64,000 bases of DNA, taken from JAKSSE01 sp045597645 (GTDB lineage: Bacteria; Bacillota; Clostridia; Lachnospirales; Lachnospiraceae). The stretch is from assembly GCA_045597645.1 (NCBI GenBank), contig JAZLKM010000020.1:5416-69415 (forward strand), in the 5' to 3' direction. Shown piece after piece: positions 28,216-36,882 of the stretch. The notes beneath the pieces are model-generated. The model was not told where the DNA came from. It did not search any database and worked only from the letters and a program-made list of their open reading frames with translations. How positions within the stretch are numbered: position 1 is the stretch's first letter; the number at the start of each line of letters is the position of its first letter. Position numbers and translations under genes: made by a program.

Positions 28216-29280
28216 ATGGGTAACACAGACTCGATTCAGAAAACAGAAAAGATTGCTGCTATGCAGAACGAGCTGGTGAAGCTAATCGCTGATGTTCATG
28301 TGGAGAGCAATGATAAAAAGAAAAGAAAGATGATAGCTCAGATAGGCGCTTATAATCGTAAGATTGATAAGATGAAGTCTGGCAGAATTCTCAGCAGAGA
28401 AGCAAAAAGAGATATTGTTGCTTACTCTTTCATCGCACCGAACTTCATAGGATTCTGCGTATTCACTCTAATCCCAATAGTGTTCGCATTCGCTCTGGGC
28501 TTTATGAAATGGGACGGAAGCAACCCGATGGAATGGGCTGGCATCACCAATTTTCTTAAATTGAAGGATGATGTATTTTTTAAGGCAGCACTTAGAAATA
28601 CTATTATCTATAGTTTAGGTACAGTACCTCTTACAATGATAGCATCGCTGGCACTGGCGATTGTACTTAATCAGAAAGTAGTAGGAAGAGGATTTTTCAG
28701 GACCCTGTCCTTCTTCCCTTATGTAGCATCTCTTGTTGCAATTACTTCAGTGTGGAAAATGCTTTTCCACCCATCAAAGGGACCTATCAACAACATTCTG
28801 TATACCGTATTTAACGTACCAGCAGAGAATCTCCCGCAGTGGTTTACAGGCGGATTGACGTTGTTCTCAATGATTCTCTTTAGTGTATGGAAATACATGG
28901 GTTATTACATGGTAATCTACCTGGCAGGCCTCCAAGGAATAAATGGAGAGCTATACGAGGCGGCAGGTCTCGATGGCGCAAATACCTGGCAGAAATTCAG
29001 ATATGTAACATGGCCACAACTTAGTTCGACAACATTCTTTGTAGTAGTAATGCTTACAATTAACTGCTTCAAGGTATACGATATAGCGATTATGCTCGCC
29101 GGTGGCGGAAGCGGAGAACTCACCACATCAGCGACAGTTCTGGTTTACTACATCTATCAGAAGGCATTTATTGATTGGGATCTGGGATACTCAAGTGCAG
29201 TAGCGATGGTACTGTTTATACTTGTACTTGTTGTCACCATCATTCAGTTCCGCGGTCAGGCTAGACGAGAGAGAGCATAA
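28216..29280 (+). CDS. ABC sugar permease, MalF/UgpA type
   Basis: An unusually long cytosolic N-terminus of about 70 charged residues precedes six membrane segments. The coupling loop is INGELYEAAGLDGANTWQKFRYVTWPQL, typical of MalF/UgpA permeases. The 354-residue length reflects the extra N-terminal part; the core is normal. AGGAAGG precedes the ATG. It pairs with the permease that follows 10 bases later. There is no ATPase gene in the set. Confidence 0.9.
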   Translation: MGNTDSIQKTEKIAAMQNELVKLIADVHVESNDKKKRKMIAQIGAYNRKIDKMKSGRILSREAKRDIVAYSFIAPNFIGFCVFTLIPIVFAFALGFMKWDGSNPMEWAGITNFLKLKDDVFFKAALRNTIIYSLGTVPLTMIASLALAIVLNQKVVGRGFFRTLSFFPYVASLVAITSVWKMLFHPSKGPINNILYTVFNVPAENLPQWFTGGLTLFSMILFSVWKYMGYYMVIYLAGLQGINGELYEAAGLDGANTWQKFRYVTWPQLSSTTFFVVVMLTINCFKVYDIAIMLAGGGSGELTTSATVLVYYIYQKAFIDWDLGYSSAVAMVLFILVLVVTIIQFRGQARRERA

Positions 29281-29290
29281 GGAGGCAGAA

Positions 29291-30130
29291 ATGAAATCAG
29301 CACATAATAGAGCCGTTGTCTCTAAAGTAATCGTATATGTAATTCTGATATTAATCGCATTAGTAATGATAATACCGTTCCTCTGGATGCTTTCAGCATC
29401 AATTAAGAGCGATAGAGAAGTTTTCCAGATGAACCCGTTTGTATTTATTCCTGCCGTACCAAAGTGGAGTAACTACTCAGACATTTGGACCAAGATACCG
29501 TTTTTGAAGTTTGTAGAGAACACTGTGTTTTTGACATTAGTGGTAACTATCCTGCAGCTGCTCACCTCAAGCTTTGCAGCATATGCGTTTTCTAAGCTTC
29601 ATTTCCGCGCTAAAAATGCGCTTTTCCTGGCATATATAGCTACAATAGCAATGCCATGGCAGGTATATATGGTACCGCAGTTTATCATGATGAGAAGAAT
29701 GGGACTTAACGATAAGCTTCTTGCGATTATCTGCCTGCAGGCCTTCTCAGCATTTGGTGTGTTCATGATGAAGCAGTTCTACGAGGGCATTCCGGATGAT
29801 TTGTGCGAGGCAGCTCGAATAGACGGTATGAGCGAGTACAGGATTTATTCGACGATAATGCTTCCGCTGTCAAAGCCAGCGTTGTCAACACTTGTTATCT
29901 TCTCATTTGTTGCCACCTGGAATGATTATCTTGGACCACTCATCTACTTGAAGAGCCAGGAGAAGAAAACTATTCAGCTGGGACTTAAGATGTTCATCAG
30001 CCAGTATTCATCAGATTATGGCTTGATTATGGCAGGATCTGTTTTGTCACTTATTCCAGTGCTTGTTGTATTCCTTTGCCTGCAGAAATATTTTGTAGAA
30101 GGTGTAGCAACTACTGGTCTAAAGGGTTAA
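29291..30130 (+). CDS. ABC sugar permease, MalG/UgpE type
   Basis: This second channel subunit has six membrane segments and the loop DDLCEAARIDGMSEYRIYSTIMLPLSKPALSTL. The ATG at 29291 has GGAGG 5 bases upstream (29281-29285); a longer reading from 29222 lies inside the previous gene and is rejected. Length is 279 residues, normal for MalG/UgpE proteins. It is followed by an inverted repeat (30144-30179) and the GH88 gene. Confidence 0.92.
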   Translation: MKSAHNRAVVSKVIVYVILILIALVMIIPFLWMLSASIKSDREVFQMNPFVFIPAVPKWSNYSDIWTKIPFLKFVENTVFLTLVVTILQLLTSSFAAYAFSKLHFRAKNALFLAYIATIAMPWQVYMVPQFIMMRRMGLNDKLLAIICLQAFSAFGVFMMKQFYEGIPDDLCEAARIDGMSEYRIYSTIMLPLSKPALSTLVIFSFVATWNDYLGPLIYLKSQEKKTIQLGLKMFISQYSSDYGLIMAGSVLSLIPVLVVFLCLQKYFVEGVATTGLKG

Positions 30131-30143
30131 TATTGTAGAGTAA

Positions 30144-30179
30144 AAGATATCCTTGAGGCGTAGGCTTTGAGGATATCTT
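30144..30179 (+). terminator. Intercistronic hairpin between permease and GH88 genes
   Basis: AAGATATCC and GGATATCTT form a 9-base-pair stem with an 18-base loop. No T run follows, so it is more likely a processing or stability element than a full terminator. Confidence 0.45.
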
Positions 30180-30215
30180 ATAATCTAGAGAATAAGATTG
30201 GGAGGAACAATCGAA

Positions 30216-31385
30216 GTGAAACTTACATTTGATAATTATCCAGAGATTAGTGCGGCAGAGATACAGGATGCGCTTAAGCTATGCGATGAGCAGGTGCTGA
30301 AAGTGCTTCCGGATTTCACGGATTCATTCCAGAACGCATATAGTGAGAATGGATTCTACAAGCCAATACCAAATAATTACTGGACCTGTGGATTTTGGAC
30401 GGGGGAAGTGTGGCTGGCTTATGAGCATTGCAAGGATGAGAGATTAAAAGAGGCCGGAAAAATCCAAATAAAGAGTTTTCTCGATAGAGTAAATAATAAA
30501 ATCGAGGTTGACCATCACGACATGGGATTCCTATATTCACCGTCGTGTGTGGCTGGATATAAGCTTATAGGCAGTAAAGAGGGTCGTGAGGCAGCTATCA
30601 AAGCAGCAGACCAGCTTATTACTAGGTTCCATCCGGTGGGAGAATTCATTCAGGCTTGGGGGCCGATGGATGCACCTGAAAATTACAGGCTTATTATTGA
30701 TTGTCTTCTCAACCTTCCGCTTTTGTACTGGGCGTCAGAGGAGACCGGAGACAATAAATATAGAGATATTGCAGAAAAGCACATTCATACTGCAGTAGCG
30801 AATGTTGTCAGAGAAGATTACTCTACCTGGCATACTTTCTTCTTTAATATGGAGACTGGAGCACCAGACCACGGGGCGACCTGCCAGGGCTACAGGGATG
30901 GATCTGCATGGGCTAGAGGTCAGGCCTGGGGTGTTTATGGTATGGCTTTGGCCTACAGGTATACCAAACGTCAGGAGTACATAGACCTCTTTAGAAATGT
31001 TACAGAGTATTTCTTGGAGCATCTCCCGCAGGATTTGATTCCATTCTGGGATCTCGAATTTACGGATGGAGATGACCAGCCACGCGACTCTTCATCAGCA
31101 TCGATTGCGGCATGTGGTATGCTTGAAATGAGCAAGTACCTTGATGCGGATGAGGCGGAGCATTATAGAAAGATTGCCAGACGAATATTAAAATCTGTAT
31201 ATGATAACTACGCAGTAAAGGACCTTAGCACTTCCAATGGATTGGTGCTTCATAGCACCTATTCTAATCACTCTCCATACAACACCTGCAATCATTATGG
31301 CGTGGATGAATGCAACTCATGGGGTGATTATTTCTATATGGAAGCGTTGACTAGATTGGCAGGAGACTGGGAGCAGTATTGGTGA
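30216..31385 (+). CDS. Unsaturated glucuronyl hydrolase, GH88
   Basis: GH88 enzymes hydrate the 4,5-unsaturated uronic acid at the end of oligosaccharides made by polysaccharide lyases, releasing it as a keto-acid. The (alpha/alpha)6-barrel motifs are present: the catalytic Asp in HHDMGF, the second Asp in LIIDCLLNLP, and GSAWARGQAWGVYG. There is no signal peptide, so the enzyme is cytosolic and acts after import. The start is GTG 30216, with GGAGG at 30201-30205. GH105, a related family, is the main alternative. The lyase that would supply its substrate is not in this window. Confidence 0.88.
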   Translation: MKLTFDNYPEISAAEIQDALKLCDEQVLKVLPDFTDSFQNAYSENGFYKPIPNNYWTCGFWTGEVWLAYEHCKDERLKEAGKIQIKSFLDRVNNKIEVDHHDMGFLYSPSCVAGYKLIGSKEGREAAIKAADQLITRFHPVGEFIQAWGPMDAPENYRLIIDCLLNLPLLYWASEETGDNKYRDIAEKHIHTAVANVVREDYSTWHTFFFNMETGAPDHGATCQGYRDGSAWARGQAWGVYGMALAYRYTKRQEYIDLFRNVTEYFLEHLPQDLIPFWDLEFTDGDDQPRDSSSASIAACGMLEMSKYLDADEAEHYRKIARRILKSVYDNYAVKDLSTSNGLVLHSTYSNHSPYNTCNHYGVDECNSWGDYFYMEALTRLAGDWEQYW

Positions 31386-31389
31386 TATT

Positions 31390-32184
31390 ATGGCTGAACT
31401 AACATTAAAAATAGTAAATCAGAATGATGAAATACTGTGCCAGGCTACAGGCACAGACTTCGTGGACCTGGTGAATCTAGGGACATACCATGAAGGAGAC
31501 TGCATAGTATTAGAAAGCAGTGATAAAAATGTGCATCTGCATTATCAGGTGGACGATGCATTAGGCGATGCGCTGATTTACCTTACAGACAATAAATTGA
31601 TATATAAGATTCCTTTTGGAGAGAAGCGAGTAAGTATGTCTCCAAAGGTTTTTATGGGTGAAAAGCACTATCTTTTTGCAGAGCTCGCCAGAGATGATGA
31701 AATCTATATGTACAGAAATGTAGCACTTAATCCTGCAGATCAGCATTGGGATGTTCCGGCCTACCCTCACGCCACAGCTAATGTTGAGACCAGAGGGGAG
31801 AGCGTATTTGCTGCCAAAAATGCTATAGATGGTGTGCGAGCGAATCTGTCACATGGTGAATGGCCTTATGAGTCTTGGGGTATAAATAGGCAGGATGACG
31901 CCAGAATGAGAGTTGATTTTGGTCGCGAGATTGAGACTGACAAAATCGTACTCTATACGCGTGCTGATTTCCCACATGACAATTGGTGGACGCAGGTTAC
32001 GTTTGAGTTTTCCGACGGAAGTAGAGAGGTGTTTTCTCTGGAAAAGAGTGTAAGACCTCACGTGCTTACGTTTGAAAAGAAGAAAATAACCTGGGTAGAC
32101 TTTTGCGAATTAATAAAGGCCGATGATCCGTCACCGTTCCCAGCATTGACTCAGATAGAAGTGTACGGCAAAGATATAAGATAA
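31390..32184 (+). CDS. Carbohydrate-binding-like protein (F5/8 type C-like domain)
   Basis: This 264-residue protein has no signal peptide or membrane segment. The C-terminal half (about 120-260) looks like a discoidin/F5/8 type C beta-sandwich: ETRGESVFAAKNAIDGV, then WGINRQDDARMRVDFGREIETDKIVLYTR. The N-terminal half is of unknown type. It starts 4 bases after the GH88 stop and 16 bases before the DUF2264 gene, so it probably works with them in the cytosol, perhaps as a binding or accessory subunit. No catalytic residues are evident; function is inferred. Confidence 0.7.
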   Translation: MAELTLKIVNQNDEILCQATGTDFVDLVNLGTYHEGDCIVLESSDKNVHLHYQVDDALGDALIYLTDNKLIYKIPFGEKRVSMSPKVFMGEKHYLFAELARDDEIYMYRNVALNPADQHWDVPAYPHATANVETRGESVFAAKNAIDGVRANLSHGEWPYESWGINRQDDARMRVDFGREIETDKIVLYTRADFPHDNWWTQVTFEFSDGSREVFSLEKSVRPHVLTFEKKKITWVDFCELIKADDPSPFPALTQIEVYGKDIR

Positions 32185-32200
32185 TCAGTAGGAGCAGAAA

Positions 32201-33937
32201 ATGGCAACAATCCGTGATATAGCATCAAATTTAGATACAAAAAAAGACTTTCAGAATCTGATGCTTGCAATACTTAACCCGTTAAAGCCTCACTACAGTG
32301 AGCAGGGGGCAAGATTGCAGCTAGGTAGGACTATGGCTCATTACGACATAGGTTCGACTTGGATGGAAGCTTTTTCCAGACCCTTGTGGGCACTCGTTCC
32401 ATTCTGGGCAGGCGGAGGAAGTGAACCCTGGTTTGAGGACATATATCGAAGAGGCTTGGCAGCAGGTACCAACCCTGATGGACCGGAATACTGGGGAGAG
32501 TGCTCGCCGTTTAACCAGAAATTCGTTGAGATGGCAGCTATTGCCTGTGGCATTATGTTTGCCCCGGAAAAGGTGTGGGAGCCCTTGACTGACGCTGAGA
32601 AGGACAATCTTGTTCAGTACCTTAACAAGATAAATGAGCACCCGTTACCGGTTTGCAACTGGATATTTTTTGCAATACTCGTAAATATTGCTATGAAGCA
32701 GAAGGGCAGAAAATACAGCCCTGAGCTTCTTGAGCAGTACCTTGATGGAATAGACTCATTCTATATTGGTGATGGCTGGTACAGAGATGGAGATTCGAAT
32801 CAAAAGGACTATTATATCTCTTTTGCAATTCACTATTATAGTCTGATTTATGCCAAGGTTATGGCTGATGAGGATCCTGAGCGCGCAAATAAATATAAGG
32901 AGCGCGCATGCATATTTGCACAACAGTTTATCTACTGGTTTGACGATAGCGGTGAAGCTATTCCTTTTGGACGATCACTTACCTACAGATTCGCTCAGGT
33001 TAGCTTCTTTAGTGCTTGCCTTATTGCTGGCGTAGAGCCATTTTCTGTCGGTGTGATGAAGGGCCTTATAGCACGTCATTTGAAGAGCTGGATGGAAAAG
33101 CCTATTTTCGATAGAGATGATATATTGACTATAGGTTATGGATACCCGAATCTTACAATGGCAGAGAGGTACAATGCACCTGGCTCTCCGTATTGGAGCA
33201 TGAAGACGTTTGCGTTCCTAATGCTTCCTAATGAGCATCCGTTTTGGAGTGTCAAGGCTGAGCCACTTCCGGATATGAAGCCGGAGTGCCCTATGCCTTG
33301 CGCAGATATGTTTGTATATCACTATGGTAACCATACCACGGCTTTCGCGCCAGGAGTGTACAGTAGGTTTGGACATGGTCAGATAGTCGCTAAGTATAGC
33401 AAATTTGCCTATGATACCAGGTTTTCAATTAGCATTGCCAAGTCAAGCTATGAGTTGCATGAAAATGCTCCGGACAGCATGCTAGCCTTCTGGATAAATG
33501 ACTATGTGTATGTCCGCCGAATCTGTGAGGATAGTAAGATATCCCAAGAAGGAGTATGGTCAAAGTGGAGTCCATACCCGGGTATAGAAGTAGAGACTAC
33601 TGTCATTCCAGGACCAAATGGACATAAGCGTATACACAAGATAACCAGTGATATAGAGTGCGAGGCCTATGACTGTGGCTTCTCGATAGATCGAGGAGAT
33701 TATACAGAGGTAGACTTCTATTCGAAGGCAGAAGGGAACTTCTGTGAAGCTGGTAACAATACTACAAAGTGTAAGATTTCTGGTGAATCTGATAGCATGC
33801 CATCAGAAGGCTATTTGATAACAGCGGACCCAAACATGAACCTTTTGTATACAAAGACTGCTATCCCGTGTGTAAAATATTCTATAAAGAGGGGACAGCA
33901 GATGCTGACAACAGAAGTTGAGGTTGAAGTGAAATAA
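32201..33937 (+). CDS. DUF2264 family protein, probable uronide-active enzyme
   Basis: The 578-residue protein matches DUF2264: N-terminal helical (alpha/alpha) region with MAHYDIGSTWMEAFSRPLWALVPFWAGGG, then WYRDGDSNQKDYYISFAIHYY, and a beta-rich C-terminal half. No signal peptide is seen. As I recall, some DUF2264-type proteins are assigned to GH154 with beta-glucuronidase activity, which would suit the GH88 neighbour; this is from memory and not shown here. GGAG precedes the ATG. It is the last gene of the uronide module, followed by a palindromic terminator. Confidence 0.8.
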   Translation: MATIRDIASNLDTKKDFQNLMLAILNPLKPHYSEQGARLQLGRTMAHYDIGSTWMEAFSRPLWALVPFWAGGGSEPWFEDIYRRGLAAGTNPDGPEYWGECSPFNQKFVEMAAIACGIMFAPEKVWEPLTDAEKDNLVQYLNKINEHPLPVCNWIFFAILVNIAMKQKGRKYSPELLEQYLDGIDSFYIGDGWYRDGDSNQKDYYISFAIHYYSLIYAKVMADEDPERANKYKERACIFAQQFIYWFDDSGEAIPFGRSLTYRFAQVSFFSACLIAGVEPFSVGVMKGLIARHLKSWMEKPIFDRDDILTIGYGYPNLTMAERYNAPGSPYWSMKTFAFLMLPNEHPFWSVKAEPLPDMKPECPMPCADMFVYHYGNHTTAFAPGVYSRFGHGQIVAKYSKFAYDTRFSISIAKSSYELHENAPDSMLAFWINDYVYVRRICEDSKISQEGVWSKWSPYPGIEVETTVIPGPNGHKRIHKITSDIECEAYDCGFSIDRGDYTEVDFYSKAEGNFCEAGNNTTKCKISGESDSMPSEGYLITADPNMNLLYTKTAIPCVKYSIKRGQQMLTTEVEVEVK

Positions 33938-33944
33938 ATGATTT

Positions 33945-33973
33945 GGCCGATGCAATTGCATCGGCCTTATTTT
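33945..33973 (+). terminator. Terminator of the uronide module
   Basis: GGCCGATGCAA and TTGCATCGGCC form an 11-base palindromic stem, followed by TTATTTTG. Confidence 0.8.
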
Positions 33974-34034
33974 GTAAGAATGTCAAATAGCCATATATGA
34001 TAAGTATGCAATGATAATCGCGAAAATGAAGTGG

Positions 34035-34063
34035 TTGAAAAAGTAGCTGATGGATAGTAGTAT
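34035..34063 (+). promoter_or_regulatory. Candidate promoter of the EAL-TraX pair
   Basis: TTGAAA (34035-34040), 17-base spacer, TAGTAT (34058-34063), about 40 bases before the gene. Confidence 0.4.
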
Positions 34064-34104
34064 GAAATAGAATATGCTTTGGCCCATACGAAGGGGGTAT
34101 AAGT

Positions 34105-35781
34105 ATGAATGAGCATAGTAGTAAATTCTGGAATAGAGTGGGTGAATACTATCCAGAAATAATAAAGACGATATCAGAGCTTTCTCCCAGATCCTATATC
34201 TCGCTTACCGACATGGAGACGATGGAGACCTGGTGGTCTCAGCGTGCGCTGGATTTCTTTGGAGTGGAAGAGAATCTGACGAAGGTGGGGCATGAGAAGG
34301 TAAAGATAACCATACATCCAGATGATAAGGAGCCCTACAGGGAAGCTTGGCGCAACCGCATGAATGGTGTGGATTTAGATAAGACCATAGAGTATCGCGT
34401 CGAGAGCCGAAAGGGGCATTACGATAGATTTTCCGCAAAGGCCAACATAATAACCGATGAAGTTGGTAATAAGAAGTATCTTCTATCTTATTACAGGAAC
34501 CATGGTATTGCGGAAGAGGTTGACTCTGTCACTGGCCTTCATAGTGAGAAGACGTTGTCTGAAAAAATGCGTGAGTACATCGCTACAGGTACTCGAGCTG
34601 TGATTGTAAAAATAGGTCTGAATCAGTTTAGTCGAATGAACGTGTTATATGGCGGTGACTATGCTGATGATATTTTAAGTGCTGTGTCTGAACAGCTGAT
34701 AGCAAATAAGACGGACAAAGGCTTTGCATACAGAATGCAGGGGGCAAAGTTTGCAATATGCTATGACGATATCTCAAGGGATGAGCTTCAGAATATATAC
34801 AATAATATAGTATACGCCCTTGCGAATAAGGTAGAGATAGATGGGAAAAAAGTTCCGCTTAAGATATCTGGAGGAGCTGTTAGGCTCGAGCCTAATATGA
34901 CTGATACCAATGGTATTAGAAGCCGAATGACATATGCACTTGAGCACTCAAGGTATTCTCATCATGGCGAACTTGTCATGTTTAATGATGAGGTATGTGG
35001 TAACAATGCGGATAAGCTTGATCTTGTTAGTATCATACATCAGAGTGCAGTAGACGATTTTGATGGATTTTTCCTGTGCTATCAGCCTATAGTAGATACA
35101 AATACTGACAGAATTAAAGGTATGGAAGCACTCATTAGGTGGAAGAGAGAGCCTTATGGTCAGGTGCCACCTAATGTATTTATAGATTGGCTTGAGGATG
35201 ATGCATGCATATTTGACTTGGGCAATTGGATTCTTGAGACAGCACTTGAAGATTGCAAGAAAATTGCAGCGATGGATAGCGAATTCTTCGTAAATGTAAA
35301 TGTATGCGCGGCGCAGCTTGAGCATCCGGAATTTAGAAATCGAGTGCTCTCAGCTGTAAAAAAGGCAAATGTGAAGCCTAGTCTCCTTTGCTTAGAGCTT
35401 ACAGAGCGATGCAGAAATCTTGATGTAGTATTTCTCAGACAGGAGATCGAGTTCTTCAGGGCAAATGGAATAAAGATAGCGCTTGATGATTTTGGAACGG
35501 GTGGATCATCTCTCAGCGTAGCTTTGGACCTGCCGCTTGATGAAGTAAAAATAGATATGTCCTTTATAAGGGGGATAGTGGACAAGCCTGCTAATCAGGC
35601 CATGGTCAAGTATGTAGTTGATTTTTCTAATAATATAAATGTGGAAATATGCCTCGAGGGTGTGGAGGACGAGACTACGAGAGACCATCTGATACAGTAT
35701 GGCGCAACATGGTTCCAAGGCTACTACTATTCAAAGCCTGTGCCTGTAGATGAATTCGAAATATTAATGAAGAATAGGTAA
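34105..35781 (+). CDS. PAS, degenerate GGDEF and EAL domain protein (c-di-GMP phosphodiesterase)
   Basis: The N-terminal region (about 20-130) is PAS-like. The middle (about 140-300) is a GGDEF-like domain whose signature is degenerate (MQGAKF where GGDEF is expected). The EAL domain carries the expected catalytic set: Glu341 in EALIRW, Asn in NVNVCA, Glu in LELTER, the two Asp of DDFGTG, Lys/Asp of KIDMSFI, Glu of EGVED and the final QGYYYSKP. It should hydrolyse c-di-GMP, with the GGDEF part perhaps only binding GTP. A strong AGGGGG ribosome site precedes the ATG. traX follows 8 bases later. Confidence 0.88.
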   Translation: MNEHSSKFWNRVGEYYPEIIKTISELSPRSYISLTDMETMETWWSQRALDFFGVEENLTKVGHEKVKITIHPDDKEPYREAWRNRMNGVDLDKTIEYRVESRKGHYDRFSAKANIITDEVGNKKYLLSYYRNHGIAEEVDSVTGLHSEKTLSEKMREYIATGTRAVIVKIGLNQFSRMNVLYGGDYADDILSAVSEQLIANKTDKGFAYRMQGAKFAICYDDISRDELQNIYNNIVYALANKVEIDGKKVPLKISGGAVRLEPNMTDTNGIRSRMTYALEHSRYSHHGELVMFNDEVCGNNADKLDLVSIIHQSAVDDFDGFFLCYQPIVDTNTDRIKGMEALIRWKREPYGQVPPNVFIDWLEDDACIFDLGNWILETALEDCKKIAAMDSEFFVNVNVCAAQLEHPEFRNRVLSAVKKANVKPSLLCLELTERCRNLDVVFLRQEIEFFRANGIKIALDDFGTGGSSLSVALDLPLDEVKIDMSFIRGIVDKPANQAMVKYVVDFSNNINVEICLEGVEDETTRDHLIQYGATWFQGYYYSKPVPVDEFEILMKNR

Positions 35782-35789
35782 GGATGAAA

Positions 35790-36803
35790 ATGGAGACAGA
35801 AAAGAAGGGTATTACAGGCAGTTCTATTAAAATTATTGCAATTGTTGCAATGCTTATCGACCATATCGCTGCTGCGCTCATAACCAGAGTGCTTATCGAT
35901 AACGGACTAGGCACCTTAGATGCAACTGATCCCACAGCTTATGCGTCATGGATGTCACAAAATGGTGCCCTTTATGGCCTGATGATGGTCATGAGATGTA
36001 TAGGAAGATTAGGCTTTCCTATCTTCTGCTTTCTTCTGGTTGAGGGATTCCAGAAGACTAGCAATAGGTTGAAGTATGCAATGAGGCTAGCTCTTTTTGC
36101 GCTTATCTCTGAGATACCGTTTGACTTGGCAATCTCAGGAACTTGGCTTGAGTTTGGATATCAAAATGTATTTTTCACATTGCTTTTGGGTATGCTGGCA
36201 ATCTGGGGCATATATTTTGTTACTGAAGCTAAGCCTGCAAAGCCACTTATTATTGCTTCTTATGTGGTTGGTATTTTAGCACCATCGGCCTACGTAGCAT
36301 ATGAGATACATGGCTCCATAGTAGAGGTTGTAGCCGTAGTATCAGATATGATTGGTGAGGCTGTCACCATGCCGGCATCTACGTTCTACGTAATGTGGGC
36401 AGTATTTGCAGCAATTATTTTGATTTTCTTTACTATTTTCCGCATCAAGGCTGGTGAGGAAAAGGCATGGAAAGTCTTTGGAAGCATGAGTGTAATAGCT
36501 ATTGCAATGATTCTGGCGACCGTGCTAAAGACAGACTATGCAGGCGGTGGTGTATTAACCATAGCAGTTATGTATCTGTTTAGGAAAAAGCGAGTACTTT
36601 CAGCTGCGGCAGGATGCATAGTGCTTACCATAATGAGTTCAATTGAAGCCTTTGCATTCTTGACCTTGATTCCGATTGCAAAATATAATGGAAAGCGTGG
36701 ACTTAAGATGAAATATTTCTTCTACGCGTTCTATCCGGGACATCTTCTGATAATCTGGCTCATTTGCTTTGCGATGGGACTAGGTAGTATATCTACATTA
36801 TAA
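35790..36803 (+). CDS. TraX family membrane protein (predicted acyltransferase)
   Basis: This integral membrane protein has about eight or nine hydrophobic segments. It opens with the TraX signature IKIIAIVAMLIDHIAAAL. F-plasmid TraX acetylates pilin; chromosomal Firmicute homologues are uncharacterised. The ATG at 35790 fits AAGG at 35780-35783 better than the ATG at 35784. It is co-transcribed with the EAL protein, which hints at control of a surface modification by c-di-GMP (inference only). Confidence 0.85.
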   Translation: METEKKGITGSSIKIIAIVAMLIDHIAAALITRVLIDNGLGTLDATDPTAYASWMSQNGALYGLMMVMRCIGRLGFPIFCFLLVEGFQKTSNRLKYAMRLALFALISEIPFDLAISGTWLEFGYQNVFFTLLLGMLAIWGIYFVTEAKPAKPLIIASYVVGILAPSAYVAYEIHGSIVEVVAVVSDMIGEAVTMPASTFYVMWAVFAAIILIFFTIFRIKAGEEKAWKVFGSMSVIAIAMILATVLKTDYAGGGVLTIAVMYLFRKKRVLSAAAGCIVLTIMSSIEAFAFLTLIPIAKYNGKRGLKMKYFFYAFYPGHLLIIWLICFAMGLGSISTL

Positions 36804-36813
36804 AAATTAAAAG

Positions 36814-36877
36814 ATATCCTGTGAGCTGTAGCTCAGGGGCAGTTTTTTGGCAGGAGTAAGGACTTCTGCCTTTTTTT
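36814..36877 (+). terminator. Two tandem terminator-like hairpins after traX
   Basis: The first, around TGAGC/GCTCA, ends in T6 (36843-36848). The second is GGCAGGAGT with ACTTCTGCC (one G-U pair), ending in T7 (36871-36877). The second lies only 5 bases before the ATG of the next gene. Confidence 0.8.
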
Positions 36878-36882
36878 AAACA

